Shown here: positions 1 to 10,446 of the stretch, one piece after another
How positions within the stretch are numbered: position 1 is the stretch's first letter
Layout: the number at the start of each line of letters is the position of its first letter
From: Geotrypetes seraphini
Taxonomy: Eukaryota > Chordata > Amphibia > Gymnophiona > Dermophiidae
Assembly (NCBI RefSeq): GCF_902459505.1
Contig: NC_047094.1
Span: 26,583,241-26,647,240 of the forward strand
DNA: 64,000 nt
Direction of reading: 5' to 3'
Translations under genes and position numbers: made by a program
Notes under the pieces: model-generated
What the model was told of the DNA's origin: nothing
The model's input: only the letters and a program-made list of their open reading frames with translations
Database searches by the model: none

Positions 1-424
1 TTCCTCAGTCCTAGAGACCAAAGGGGAGGATAAGCCTTATGCTCCTGTCCCCTTCATGTGCTGCATGGTGAAAGGGCAAACTGAAAAAACACCATGAATT
101 CCTTCTCTCACACCAAGCAGCATCATGGGGTAAAGACCTAGAACAATTACTTTCGCCCTCTACTTATGAGGAATTTAGGAAATGTCTAAAAACACACCTG
201 TTCCTAAAATATCTTGACAACTGATCCAATTATCTCTTTCCTCTCAATAGCGACCTACTGTCCTTTTGATCACTTTTCTCCTCAACAATGAATTTCCTGT
301 CTAATTACTTCTCTTTCTTCTTCCCCTCTTGAAGTCAGTCAATTTGTACCTTTGCTTAATCTTTTGTAAACCGCATAGAACTTCATTATATTGCGGTATA
401 TAAGCTGTTATTATTATTATTATT
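1..424 (+). mobile_element. L2-like LINE 3' end
   Basis: The 3' part of a LINE ends in the tail 'gtaaaccgcatagaactt', a gcggtatataa motif and an (ATT)n tract at about 405-424. The same tail recurs at 51335-51415 and, inverted, at 53745-54120. The upstream part has remnants of the C-terminal coding region. The 5' end lies outside the window or was truncated at insertion. Confidence 0.6.
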
Positions 425-572
425 CTGGCATCCAACCTGTGCAAAAATTACTTTACTAAATGTATAAAACTTAGAAAACAGGATTTTAGAGGTGGGGAAC
501 CTTACAGGATGTGGTAGAAACCTTCCACAATAGGTTTTACAGACCCCCCCCTGATTTTGCTCATATGCTGTA

Positions 573-955
573 ATAAGAACATAAGAAGTTGCCTCCGCTG
601 AGGCAGACCATAGGTCCATCCTGCCCAGTGGTCCGCTCCTGCGGCGGCCCATCAGGCCCATTGCCTGAGTAATGGTCTATACCTATCTATACCCCTCAAT
701 CCCTTTTTCTTCTAGGAATCTATCCAAACCTTCTTTGAAACCATTTAATGTTTTCTTGTCTACAACAGCCTCTGGAAGCGCGTTCCATGTATCCACCACT
801 CTCTGAGTGAAAAAGAACTTCCTAGCGTTTGTTCTAAACCTGTCCCCTGTAGCCTTACTCACTGTGACATGTGCTCTGAAGATGCTGCAGCCTGCCTCAG
901 CTCTAGGCAGTAGCTGAATCTGCGAGAAGAATCCCTGCCTCAAGCAGCCAATCCT
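573..955 (-). mobile_element. CR1 LINE 3' fragment
   Basis: On the minus strand, 683-943 encodes the C-terminus of CR1 ORF2 (GDRFRTNARKFFFTQRVVD, then GIEGYR and stop), very close to the intact CR1 at 57.7-62.3 kb. The 3' UTR and a CR1-type terminal repeat (ttcttatgtt) follow down to 573. It is 5'-truncated, with the break next to the L1 that starts near 960. Confidence 0.85.
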
Positions 956-959
956 TCAA

Positions 960-2640
960 ATGCTGAGATCTGTGGGCTGCCAGTTGGAACAAAGTTGGAC
1001 TGATCTTAAACTCCCACGGAACAGTGCACGCGAAGTGGGGGGAAGCAAAATCGCAGCCAGCATCCTGCGAATAACTAACAGCCTACACTCAAACCTCTAC
1101 TGGTTGAGATTGGAATGGCAGCTCATGTTTCCACTGAGATTAAGCCATGTTCTGAATATCAAGTTTCCAAGATTATGGGCTCCTTTTATCAAGGGGCGCT
1201 ACGGGGGTTAGCGCGGACATTTCTTCACATGCTAACCCCCGCGGCAGCCTAAACTCCTAGCGCCTCATCAATGGAGGCGTTAGGTACTAGCGCGGCAGGC
1301 AGTTTAACACGCAGTATTCCACGCATTAAACCGCTACTGCGCCTTTGTAAAAGGACCCCTATGTAGGGACAACAGAATTTTACTAAATGCATGGCAGACA
1401 TTGAATTGAAATATATAAATAATTTGACACCTATTCCAATACTTAAATCCACCTGTCAGTCCCTCTGGCTAAACTCCAAAATTCAAATTGGCGGATTTAA
1501 GGTCATCTGGAAACACTGGATGAAGGCAGGTATACACACTTTAGATGATGTGATATCAGATGGTAAGCTGCTTGAATTTTCACGATTGCAACAAAAATTT
1601 GGCCTTAATAAATCGCAAAGTTACAGATGGTTGCAGTTGAAGCAGGCCATTCAGGAGGGGTTCCCTGGATGGAAAAAAATCTTACAAATCAATATAGTTT
1701 GAAGATGATATGTTTTCAGGTGGACTTTCTGAGGCACCAGGCCACTCAGTAGTATAAATTAATATCTGAATTTTTGAATAAGAAACCAAAAACTGGTCTT
1801 TGTGACATTTGGAACATTGAGATAAAGCATCAGATTACTGCGTCTCAATGGCCACGAATTTGGATGTGGAGGATGAAATGTACGGTGTCAGCATCTATGA
1901 GACAAATTTGTTTTTTCTTATTACATAGAGCATTCTGGACCCCTGTTCGTTTACATAAATTAGATAGTTCCAAGTCTAATAGATGCTGGCATTGTCATCT
2001 TGAAGCTGGGACTTTGGATCATTTACTTTACTATTGTCCCTTGATACTGCAGTTTTGGAGGTCTATTTAGGAACAAGTAAATAATTTATTAGAGAATCCA
2101 GTGGCTTTATCTTATGATACTATTTTATTTGGTACACTTATGAGAGCTAAAAGTGAGAAATAACAAGCTACTTTTTGTAATGACAGGGGTTGCCATGCAG
2201 CTTATTTTGAGAAATTGGAAAAACTGGGATAGGTTGAACTACACATTCTGGTGGGAATCCTTGTGTTATACTTATAAAATGGAGCATTGCATGGCCATAC
2301 AATAAGAACGCTTTAAGAATTTTATGGATGTTTGGGAGCCATTGGCTAAATACTGTAAAGAGGAATAATTAATTTAATTTTATAGACAAGTAAACATACT
2401 AATCCGGGAGGGGGGGTAAGAGAAGGGAATAGAATTGGAATTGATTCAAGGATTTTATGAATAGTTTCATGAAGGTTTTATTATATTTGTTTATTAGTTG
2501 GGAGGGTGGGGGAAATTTCATTGTGCAGTAATATTTGTAAGTTTTGTTCCGCTTATTATGTAAGGTGCAAATATGTGAATCATTTATTGCACATTTGTAG
2601 TCTGAAAAATCAATAAAGAATTTTAAAAAACCACAAAAAC
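960..2640 (+). mobile_element. L1 LINE 3' half (C-terminus of ORF2)
   Basis: Three frames carry the L1 ORF2 C-terminal region. The hallmark is the late zinc-knuckle-like CWHCHLEAGTLDHLLYYC at about 1984-2037, followed by FW. The 3' UTR runs to an AATAAA-containing, A-rich end near 2610-2640. A MITE at 1177-1359 interrupts the coding part. Stops and frameshifts between 1700 and 1775 and after 2070 show that it is dead. The clade within L1 is not resolved. Confidence 0.75.
1177..1359. mobile_element. Palindromic MITE, 'ctccttttacyaagg' family
   Basis: The ends GGGCTCCTTTTATCAAGG and (inverted) GGGGTCCTTTTACAAAGG pair along most of the 183 bp. The flanking triplet TAT is duplicated (1174-1176 and 1360-1362). 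It sits inside the L1 at 960-2640, so it is younger than that L1. A 3-bp target duplication would fit PIF/Harbinger, but no transposase is present. Confidence 0.75.
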
Positions 2641-2691
2641 AAAAAAACCTCTACGATTCAGTAGGCGAGCCAAGCTACTAGAGATATGGAC

Positions 2692-2958
2692 TAGAGAATG
2701 ACACGGTGACAAAATTCATCACCATTCCCGTCCCCGCGGGTAACTGCAGGAAATAATCCCATGTCATTTTTTAGTGTCTATTTCAGCCTCAGTCCTTCTA
2801 CACCAGCATTCTTCAAAGCAAAGCTTGAGGGTCAGTGGTTGTGGCCATTCATACTCTGATTCTTCCCTCTCTCCTTAAAGAATGTCATGAAGATGGTTTA
2901 CCGCGGTTATCCGCGGGGACGGGAACGGTGATGAATTTTGTCACCATGTCATTCTCTA
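2692..2958. mobile_element. MITE with 8-bp target duplication (hAT-like)
   Basis: The terminal inverted repeats begin TAGAGAATGACACGGTGAC and close with the matching ...GTCATTCTCTA. A perfect 8-bp duplication ATATGGAC flanks it (2684-2691 and 2959-2966). The inner ends carry 'cccgtccccgcgg'. The 8-bp duplication and short TIR suggest a hAT-driven element. Confidence 0.88.
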
Positions 2959-3168
2959 ATATGGACCTCGAGCTCCACAAAGTTTTCTTTAGGTTGGCCA
3001 AACAGGTCCTCAAGGGATTAACCTGCTGGCTGCAGATCCACGTCTGCTTCTTATCCACGGAGGCAAAGCTTTCCCCTGCACTGGGGATCTCTGGTGCACT
3101 GATAGCTGCAAAAGACTGCAAAAAAAATACTGAAAATAATAAAGAAATATATATAGCAGATCAGAAAG

Positions 3169-3297
3169 ACACCTTCCAGCTCAAGTGCTAAAGGAAAAAC
3201 TGAAGGGGAAGCAGAGCCCTCTAGAAAAAGAGACCTTCCAGCTCAAGTGCACAATGAAAAACTGAAGGGGAAGCAGAGCCCTTTGAGAAGTTGAAAA
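3169..3297. repeat. Two-copy tandem repeat, about 62 bp unit
   Basis: A unit with 'accttccagctcaagtgc' then 'aaaaactgaaggggaagc' then 'agagccct' occurs at about 3169-3228 and again at 3232-3292, with few differences. The function is unknown. It looks like a recent local duplication. Confidence 0.7.
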
Positions 3298-3299
3298 CC

Positions 3300-4170
3300 T
3301 GGAATGGCTTCTTTCTGCACGACTCAGGAGCATGGGGAGAATATCCTACTGCCCAGAATGACACACCTATTGCACAAAACATGCATTATGGTGATATATT
3401 ATCATGGGATACTTAGTAACAACATGCAAAGCATGCAAATGCAAACAAAACACCTCATTACTATGCACATTGATTAACACAGCTTGTGATGAAGTTACTT
3501 CTGAAAAAATAACAGCAGTTAAAAATGGCATTTTTTCTAACTGGGAGCATCAGGCCCCCAAGCTGTAGCATGATGCTCTTGGACTACATCTTAAAGGGGC
3601 CAGGCATAAATCTTCCTATCCATATCCTGTCCTCCTGAAGACCCACCCCATACTGTACACACTCATCCATAAAAAGGCACCCCTCTCCTCTACAGCCCTT
3701 CCCATACTCCCTTAGGTCTCCTTGGACTTAGCTTTACAAATCCCCAGTCTAGTGGTTACAGGACAGGCGCCTTCCATAGAGGCTAGTACTGCGAGACTAA
3801 TGCTAGGAGTTACTGGTGCCATTTTGAACCTGGTGTGGTATCACTCGTGACCTGTACCCATTAGACAGCAGTAATGTTATTTTATGCAAGATGCCAGAAA
3901 ATAGTTCACAAGAAACTTCAAACTGCCTTCAATCCTGCTGCTTGTTTGAAATATAGGGTCCCTAAATTTGGAAGAGTTACTTCATTATTTGTAAAATTAC
4001 ACTAGTTGTGTGTGAAGCATGATGTGTTTTTAAACTATGCTCTTTTGTATATTGGATATTATACAACAATGCGCTTAGTTATATGATTTCATGGTTGTTA
4101 TACCTTTTCTAGGAATAGTGATATTTTGTCTAGACATTATTCTCTTGATACTTAAGCCATGCTGAATTTA
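3300..4170. other. No gene recognised
   Basis: This is AT-rich intergenic DNA with no long ORF and no repeat family that I can name. The short C+T-rich stretch at 3600-3720 has no clear structure. Confidence 0.4.
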
Positions 4171-4171
4171 T

Positions 4172-4262
4172 ATAATAATAATTTTATTTTTTATATACCG
4201 CCAAAGCCAAAGTAGTTCGAGGCAGTTTACAACACGAAGAGCTGGACAGTCAGTGAAGAAAT
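4172..4262 (-). mobile_element. L2/SINE tail fragment
   Basis: Read on the minus strand, this is the 'gtaaactgcctcgaac...ggcggtatata' type of tail, ending in an ATT-rich tract, related to the L2/CORE-SINE tails elsewhere in the window. Only the tail remains. Confidence 0.5.
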
Positions 4263-4687
4263 AACAATGAAGTCCTTGAATACAGTGAAGTCTTAGAATG
4301 ACAATGATGTCTAACTTGTATGGCTATATAAATATTAAAGACCATTTGTAAAGAATCAATAATAAGCACTGATTTTAAATCCCTATAAATTTTCATTAAA
4401 TTATTTTAATTGAACTATTGGTCTTTTTTAATTAAATTGAATTAAACTAAATCTAATAGTAATAGGGGCAAGCCTCAGACTTAGGAGTGTATGTTTCCCA
4501 AATTTGGGATTACTCCATGAGAGAAATAAATTGCTCTCCTGCCTCCTTATAACATCACCGGCTATTGCCCCACCTCCCTACCAGTATAGATTAGTTAAAT
4601 CAATATTTAATTATCTTCACAAATAAATATTTAAAAACCTATTCCCACTCTTTTATTAATTTATATCCTTAAAACCTTTTTACATTA

Positions 4688-4815
4688 TATATATATATAT
4701 TTTTATTTTTATATATATGTTTTTTATGATTATTTATATATATATTTTTATGTATATATATATATATATATATATGTGTATATATAGATAGATAGAGATA
4801 GATAGATAGATTTTT
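4688..4815. repeat. AT-rich microsatellites: (TA)n and (GATA)n
   Basis: Alternating ta/at tracts run from about 4688 to 4786, followed by a short (gata)n-like run to 4812. A short minus-strand ORF over it is an artefact of the repeat. Confidence 0.9.
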
Positions 4816-4950
4816 CAAACTCATCACAAGATAACCTCTTGTTACAGAAACTCAGAGCATTAAAAATAACAAAATACACAAGTAAATTTTCCCCCAAAAG
4901 ACCAAAAGGTATTTCTTTTAGGATATATGTAAGCATTTAAAAATTAACCC

Positions 4951-5100
4951 CTCTACTACTACTACTTATCACTTCTATGGCGCTGAAAGGTGTACGCAGC
5001 GCTGTACATTTTGACATTTAATAGACGGTCCCTGCTCCGAAGAGCTTACAATCTAACTTGGACGGACAGACATGACATATAGGGTAGGGCATGCAGAACC
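4951..5100 (-). mobile_element. L2-like LINE 3' end
   Basis: Inverted, the sequence reads '...ttgtaagctcttcggagc', 'gggacc', 'gtacagcgctgcgtac', then 'tagtagtagtag'. This is a common L2/Rex-type LINE tail, and a related tail is at 62750-62895 on the plus strand. Confidence 0.6.
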
Positions 5101-5194
5101 CAAGGTGAGCAGCGTTAGTAGTGAATGAATCTGTCTATGTAGGGAAAGGAGTAGCAGTGGATGACAAGCATTTATCAAACGGGTTTGTTACTCT

Positions 5195-5485
5195 TGCGAG
5201 CTCTAAACATCCCCGCCCCCAAAGTTCGCCCGGGGAGGGCGGCGAAGCCCCCAGTCGACCTACCCTTCAACCTCGGACACCACCTTCCCACCGACCGAAG
5301 TGAGAAGTCTTTAGTTAACTCACTCCGCCGCCCAATTGTAGTTCCCAGCGCCGCGAGCAGCCGCGATCTGTTGCTCCGTATCCAGTAGCAACGGACTGAA
5401 CCATTGCGGCACGTTGCCTTTTAGCAGCAAAAAAATAAAAAGACAGCCGACAAAAAGCACGTTGCTCGCAACGGCTTTCCAAAAC
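5195..5485. promoter_or_regulatory. CpG-rich block with X-box-like motifs, candidate promoter
   Basis: This is a local island of CpG and GC in AT-rich DNA, with no transposon signature. It contains GTTGCTCGCAAC at 5461-5472 (two facing RFX half sites) and GTAGCAACGG at 5385-5394. X-boxes bind RFX factors and mark ciliary genes. In mammals the gene next to the MOSMO 3' end is VWA3A, transcribed in the same direction, so a leftward VWA3A promoter would fit. I could not identify any VWA3A coding exon in 1-5200, so the assignment is inference. Confidence 0.45.
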
Positions 5486-5489
5486 TTTG

Positions 5490-6430
5490 TAGAAAACTCA
5501 GCGAACCCCCCCCCCCCCCAGTAAAATAAATAGGCAGCCTCGCCATTTAATTTGGACCTCTTATGGCCCTGTGGTGCTCATGGTTCAGCTCGTTTCCGGG
5601 CTCGCGAACTTTGACTATTTTAGCTGGTAGTATGTTGAAGCATGGGCTCTGGAGGAGAGGCTTGTGAGGGGAAGTTTGACAGTGAGGCACACGATCATAG
5701 GCCCACAAAGGTGTGCGCTGTGCAGCATAGGGCTAAATAAGTCGTATGGAAGCAAAAGCCTGTCCTTACCTCTTGATACTTCATTCACACTTTCAAAATA
5801 TTATAAATAGATACATTTTGGGATATAATTGAATATTTTCAATAGTGTGCTCGTCTGTAGGTTTCGCTGTAGTTTTCACCTGTGAAGAACTCTTTATAGT
5901 AATTTTTTTTTCCATTATAGCAGCAATGTCACATATGCACAAACCTTTACACGTTTATGCTCTATTTTGGAAGACTGAGCACCATTAACAGTAGATGAAA
6001 ATCCCCCAAATTATGGTTTTTGTTTGTTTTTACTGTCATTTTCAGAAAATGACATGAAACACAGGAAATGCAGTGGACATTTCCCATATTGTTTTAAAAG
6101 AACATCCCTTGAAGCTGCATTTGATGCTCCTCCCAGCAGAGGACTCCAGAGCACACCACAATACCCCTAGGCTTTAGTTTCCATAGTCCCACACTTTTTC
6201 CAGCAGTAGAGAATCAAAAAGGAATACATCTCATTGCAAGCACCATATACCCACTTTCTGTAAATTTGCAACATCCATAAAGGTTTGCATCTGTGAAGAT
6301 TATTGACAAACATAAAAAGTTACCTAAAATGTACTTTAGCTTAAAAAATAGCTACATGTAACTCAGCAAACTCTGATTCTGACATGCAAATTAATACTAA
6401 AACCAGGCATCTGATCCATGCTCTAACCTT
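5490..6430. other. No gene recognised
   Basis: Non-coding DNA next to the CpG-rich block, with a C-run at 5508-5519. I see no open frame of note and no clear repeat family. The first exon of a leftward gene would not be expected on this side of the island. Confidence 0.35.
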
Positions 6431-6432
6431 GC

Positions 6433-7225
6433 ATGCCAGAATTGGGTCAGTACGACCGACCTGGAAAACCCGACAGGTCTAGACCTATCAGATGGCCTTC
6501 CACAACAACTACCCCCCTGAACCAGAATGGAGACAGGAGGGATACCACTACGATACTCCTCCCCCCCCCCCCCATGCCAGCCAAAATCATCAGTAGGAAT
6601 GCCCTACTCGCTCCTGCTGCCGCAAAACCCCCTGCAACCCCTCCCGGCAACCCAAACCGACACCTCTCCTCCCCTGCTCCCTTTCAAAACAAAAAAACCC
6701 CCAAATCATCAGGAGGGAATGTCCTCCTACCCACCCCCAAACCTGGAAATTAGGTGACAGCAGGAGAGATGCCCAGTCCTTCCTGCTCCTTGGGCTTGCT
6801 ACTTAAAAATGGCAGACCTTCCACTTCCTAGTGCATCCTGAGATATCTGAGCCAATCAGGGCCTTAGGCTCCTCCCCATGGAGGGAATGGGAAGGCCCAT
6901 CATTTTGGAGTGGTGGGGCCAAGGAGCAGGAGAGACTGGGCATCCCTCTTGCTATCACCTAATTTCCAGGTACAGAGGAGGTTCAGGGGTGTGGAGAGTT
7001 CGGGGGGGGGGGGGGAGACAGAGGGCATCTGGTGGCAGGAGGGAGTGAACATCCCTCTTGCAGATTTTGGCTGGTGTAGGGGTGGGTTTCCGCAGTGGCA
7101 GGAGCAAGTGGGCATCCCTTTTGCCTCCATTCTGGTTCCAGGTTGGGTCCAAACAAGCTCTGCACATATATCTAGTCACTCTCAGAGTGACTGGTCCGAC
7201 AGGGATGATGGAGAACCTCCACGCA
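6433..7225. repeat. Large imperfect inverted repeat with G/C homopolymer runs
   Basis: The clearest arms are 6745-6792 and 6919-6968, which are reverse complements at about 90 percent. Further out, 'ggtcagtacgaccgac' at about 6446 and 'gtgactggtccgacagg' at about 7187 face each other. Homopolymer runs lie at 6561-6573 (C) and 7001-7014 (G). The ORFs of 74-150 codons on both strands are by-products of the palindrome. It is probably a non-autonomous DNA transposon; a related 'gatgcccagtctctcctgc' unit occurs at 30318-30480. Confidence 0.5.
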
Positions 7226-7720
7226 AATCATTTGCATGGAAACTTGTTGGAACATCAATCGCTGTTCTACAATCAGCCCCCAAAAATCGGCCAACAACAA
7301 CATGCACGGTCTTAGCCACTGTGTTTAGTGCATCTTGCCCAAGGAGACCAGGGTACAGATGATATCACAATAACAGGGTGGTGCTATAGGTTAAAGAATA
7401 CTGAATCACATTTGACACTTTCCAGAGTTTCTTGCCACACTATACAGTATATTCTCCACAAATCTGGACCAGTGGTATTCATTTAGGGTGAGCATAAACC
7501 AAAACCACTATTCATAAGAAAATTCTATATATATATTTTTTTTTAACTTCAGATTTGTAAACATATCAAATTGATATATTTCTTAACATTGTGTTTGATG
7601 CCAAGATTCACACTCTTAAAAGGACCCACTGGGGAGAAGACTTTATCATAAGGCTTTTCTTGAACATCGGAGTCAGTACATGTAAAAATCAAAGTGCTAA
7701 GCATTATCTAGAAACACTAA

Positions 7721-7904
7721 GGGCTCCTTTTACTAAGGTGCGCTAGCAGTTTTAGCACACGTTTAGCACATGCTACAATGCCGCATGCGCTAGACGCTAA
7801 CGCCTCCATAGAGCTTGTTAGTATTTTTCATTTAGTGAGGGATTTGCACGCGTTAATCTAAAGCATGGGCTAAAAACGCTAGCGCACCTTAGTAAAAGGA
7901 GCCC
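7721..7904. mobile_element. Palindromic MITE, 'ctccttttactaagg' family
   Basis: The ends GGGCTCCTTTTACTAAGGTG and CACCTTAGTAAAAGGAGCCC are perfect inverted repeats, and pairing continues through 'cgctagc'. TAA flanks both sides (7718-7720 and 7905-7907). It is directly followed by a second MITE that uses the same TAA. Confidence 0.85.
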
Positions 7905-7907
7905 TAA

Positions 7908-8007
7908 GGGCCTGTTTTACAAAGCTGCGGCGCGGTAACGGCGCCGAAGGCCATAGAGATTTAAAGGGCTTCGGGGCTGTTGCTGTGCGGCTTTGTAAAA
8001 CAGGCCT
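7908..8007. mobile_element. 100-bp MITE, 'cctgttttacaaagc' family
   Basis: The terminal inverted repeat GGGCCTGTTTTACAAAGC pairs with GCTTTGTAAAACAGGCCT. TAA is on both sides (7905-7907 and 8008-8010). The inner part carries 'catagagatttaaagg', shared with the copy at 8491-8599. Confidence 0.85.
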
Positions 8008-8490
8008 TAACTGGGGAAGAGCCAAATGGCCCATATCTCCATAATACACACACATCCACTCAGAAACAAAAAAAAAAAACAAATAAAATTGTGTTTTATT
8101 TCCATTTTACAACACAATCACAGTGTATAAAGAGTGAATGTAAATTGAAGTTTGACAGTTATCCTTTATTTTGATGATTGAGTTAGATCAAACCAATAAT
8201 ATTTAAAGCTTGACTTTAAAAATTAATCCAAACATTTCTAGTTCCTTCTGTAAACAATGTTGTTTTTTAAAAAAATTAATTTGCATGTTTCTTCTCTATC
8301 ACAAAACTGTTTGAGCTCATGTGAAACTTGTTGATTATTGATGTTGGGTGGTATTTGCTATTTCTGCTGAGTTCAATAAAAATGATTTAAAACCATAAAA
8401 ATAAAATTTGCTCAACACAAAGGCAAGTGAAGAATTTTGTTCATTACTGTATTTTTTTAAACTGAAAATTGCAACCAAAAATAAAACTTA

Positions 8491-8599
8491 TGGCCTCTTT
8501 TACAAAGCCATGCTAACGGCCCCGAAGCCCATAGAGATTTAAAGGTCTTCAGGGCTGTTGCTGCGTGGCAGCCACTAGCGTGGTTTGTAAAAGAGGCCG
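8491..8599. mobile_element. 109-bp MITE, same family as 7908-8007
   Basis: The ends TGGCCTCTTTTACAAAGCC and the facing GGTTTGTAAAAGAGGCCG pair, with a TTA duplication (8488-8490 and 8600-8602). The core 'cccatagagatttaaagg' matches the 7908-8007 copy. Confidence 0.85.
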
Positions 8600-8700
8600 T
8601 TAATGTGTGGTACTGTTAAGATGGGTTATATTACCACAAGTTGTGCTATGTTAGCACATGGTTCCAATTTATGCAATGAGACCTTGTGCTCACAAAGCAT

Positions 8701-9487
8701 AAAAACATAAAAATTGCCACCGCTGCTGGGTCAGACCAGTGGTCCATCCTGCCCGGCAGTCCGCTCACGCGGCGGCCCCCAGGTCAAAGACCAGTGCTCT
8801 AAAATGAGTCCAGCCTCACCTGCGTACGTCCCAGTTTAGCAGGAACTTGTCCAGCTTAGTCTTGAAACCCTGGAGGGTGTTTTCCTACAACAGACTCCGG
8901 AAGAGCGTTCCAGCTCTCCACCACTCTCTGGGTGAAGAACTTCCTTACTTTTGTACGGAATCTATCCCCATTCAACTTTAGAGAGTGCCCTCTCATTCTC
9001 TCTACCTTGGAGAGTGTGAACAGTCTGTCTTTATCTAATAAGTCTATTCCCTTCAGTATTTTGAATGTTTCGATCATGTCTCCTCTTTTCAAGGGAGAAG
9101 AGGCCCAGTTTCTCCAATCTCTTACTGTACGGCAACTCCTCCAGCCCATTAACCATTTTAGTCGCTCTTTTCTGGACCCTTTTGAGTAGTACCATGTCCT
9201 TCTTCATGCACGGCGACCAGTGCTGGAAGCAGTACTCCAGGTGAGGGTGCACCATGGCCCGGTACAGCGGCATGATAACCCTCTCCAATCTGTTTGTGAT
9301 CCCCTTCTTTATCATTCCTAGCATTCTGTTCGCCCTTTTTGCCGCTGCAGCACATTGTGCAGACAGCTTCATCGACTTGTCAATCAGAACTCCCAAGTCT
9401 CTTTCCTGGGAGGTCTCTCCAAGTACCGCCCTGGACATCCTGTATTCGTGCATGAGATTTTTGTTACTGACATGCATAACTTCTGGT
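8701..9487 (-). mobile_element. CR1 LINE 3' fragment
   Basis: Minus-strand frames encode CR1 ORF2 from the region after the reverse transcriptase to near the C-terminus: ERDLGVLIDKSMKLSAQC, ANRMLGMIKKGI, MVHPHLEYC and FTQRVVESWNALPE. Frame changes near 9030-9150 show that it is dead. The 3' UTR carries the 'gcggcggcc' block as in the intact copy. Truncated at the 5' end near 9487. Confidence 0.9.
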
Positions 9488-9660
9488 AAATGAATTCCCC
9501 TCTTAATGAAGTTAAAATATAAAGAATGATATGTAAGCAAACACTCTAAAATTGCTTAAGATGAAGCAACTTGCAAAGCTTTAACAAGAAAACTTAAATC
9601 ACTTCCATGATATACAGGGTGCCCACAAAAACACTCCTTGATTTATTTATTATTTTTAAA

Positions 9661-9928
9661 TGTAATCTTTCAAAACAGGAACATATCCCACCACTGTGCA
9701 CAGGGAACAGGTAAAAGAACCTAAGAAAAAGTTACACTTATCTTCACAGCTGTTAACATCAGTTCTTTATCTTTACTCCAGTGCCGAATATGTTATTGCA
9801 GGAAGATCGCTACGTTGGATCGCAATCCTGGTTCTGTTAACAGCTGTGAAGTGTAACTTTTTCTTAGGTTCTTTTACCTGTTCCCTGTGCACAGTGGTGG
9901 GATATGTTCCCGTTTTGAAAGATTACAT
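9661..9928. mobile_element. Foldback element with about 95-bp arms
   Basis: The left arm 9661-9756 and right arm 9836-9928 are near-perfect reverse complements, separated by about 80 bp. A mariner-like end 'tacagggtgcccacaaa' lies just outside at 9613-9629. The 81-codon plus-strand ORF is an effect of the arms. It is likely a MITE or an inverted partial duplication of a mariner-type element. Confidence 0.65.
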
Positions 9929-10127
9929 TTTTGAGGAATAGTGGAGTTTTTTTTTTGCCCATGATGCATAATAAGAACGGCTAAAAAACTCATTGAGTTG
10001 CCATCTGCATATGAAATAAAGTTGAGGCCTTTTCTCCACTGAAATGGTTTTTCAGTGAGCATTTCCACCACTTGGCTAATAACATTTTTTTTGATTGGAT
10101 TGATTTATATACTGTTATTATTATTAT

Positions 10128-10446
10128 TTTTGTAGAGAGACATTTAAATACCTACATGGTATAAATGCGCATGAGTCAAGTCTCTTTCATTTGAAAGGAA
10201 GCTCTGAAATGAGAGGACATAAGATGAAGTTAAGAAATGATAGGCTCAGGAATAATCCAAGGAAAGGGTGGTAGATACATGGAACAGTCTCCCGGAAGAG
10301 GTGGTAGAGATAGAGATTGTGTCTGAATTCAAGAGAGCGTCTGATAGGCACTTGGGATTTCTTAGAGAGAGGAGAGGTAATGGTTACTGCGGATGGGCAG
10401 ACTGGATGGGCCATTTGGCCTTTATCTGCCATCATGTTTCTATGTG
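10128..10446 (+). mobile_element. CR1-type LINE 3' end
   Basis: The plus strand shows FKYL.GINAHESSLFHLKGS-like and RGHKMKLRNDRLR-like coding remnants, then '...gggcagactggatgggcc', 'tttatctgcc', and the terminal 'catgtttctatg' repeat typical of CR1. It is 5'-truncated and broken by frame changes, and belongs to a different subfamily from the intact copy. Confidence 0.8.

Noticed and set aside
6910-7362. 150-codon ORF as a gene
   Set aside because: It runs through a G-run and an inverted repeat, overlaps ORFs on both strands and has no domain.
9254-9493. Plus-strand ORFs opposite the CR1 fragments
   Set aside because: They are antisense shadows of CR1 coding sequence.
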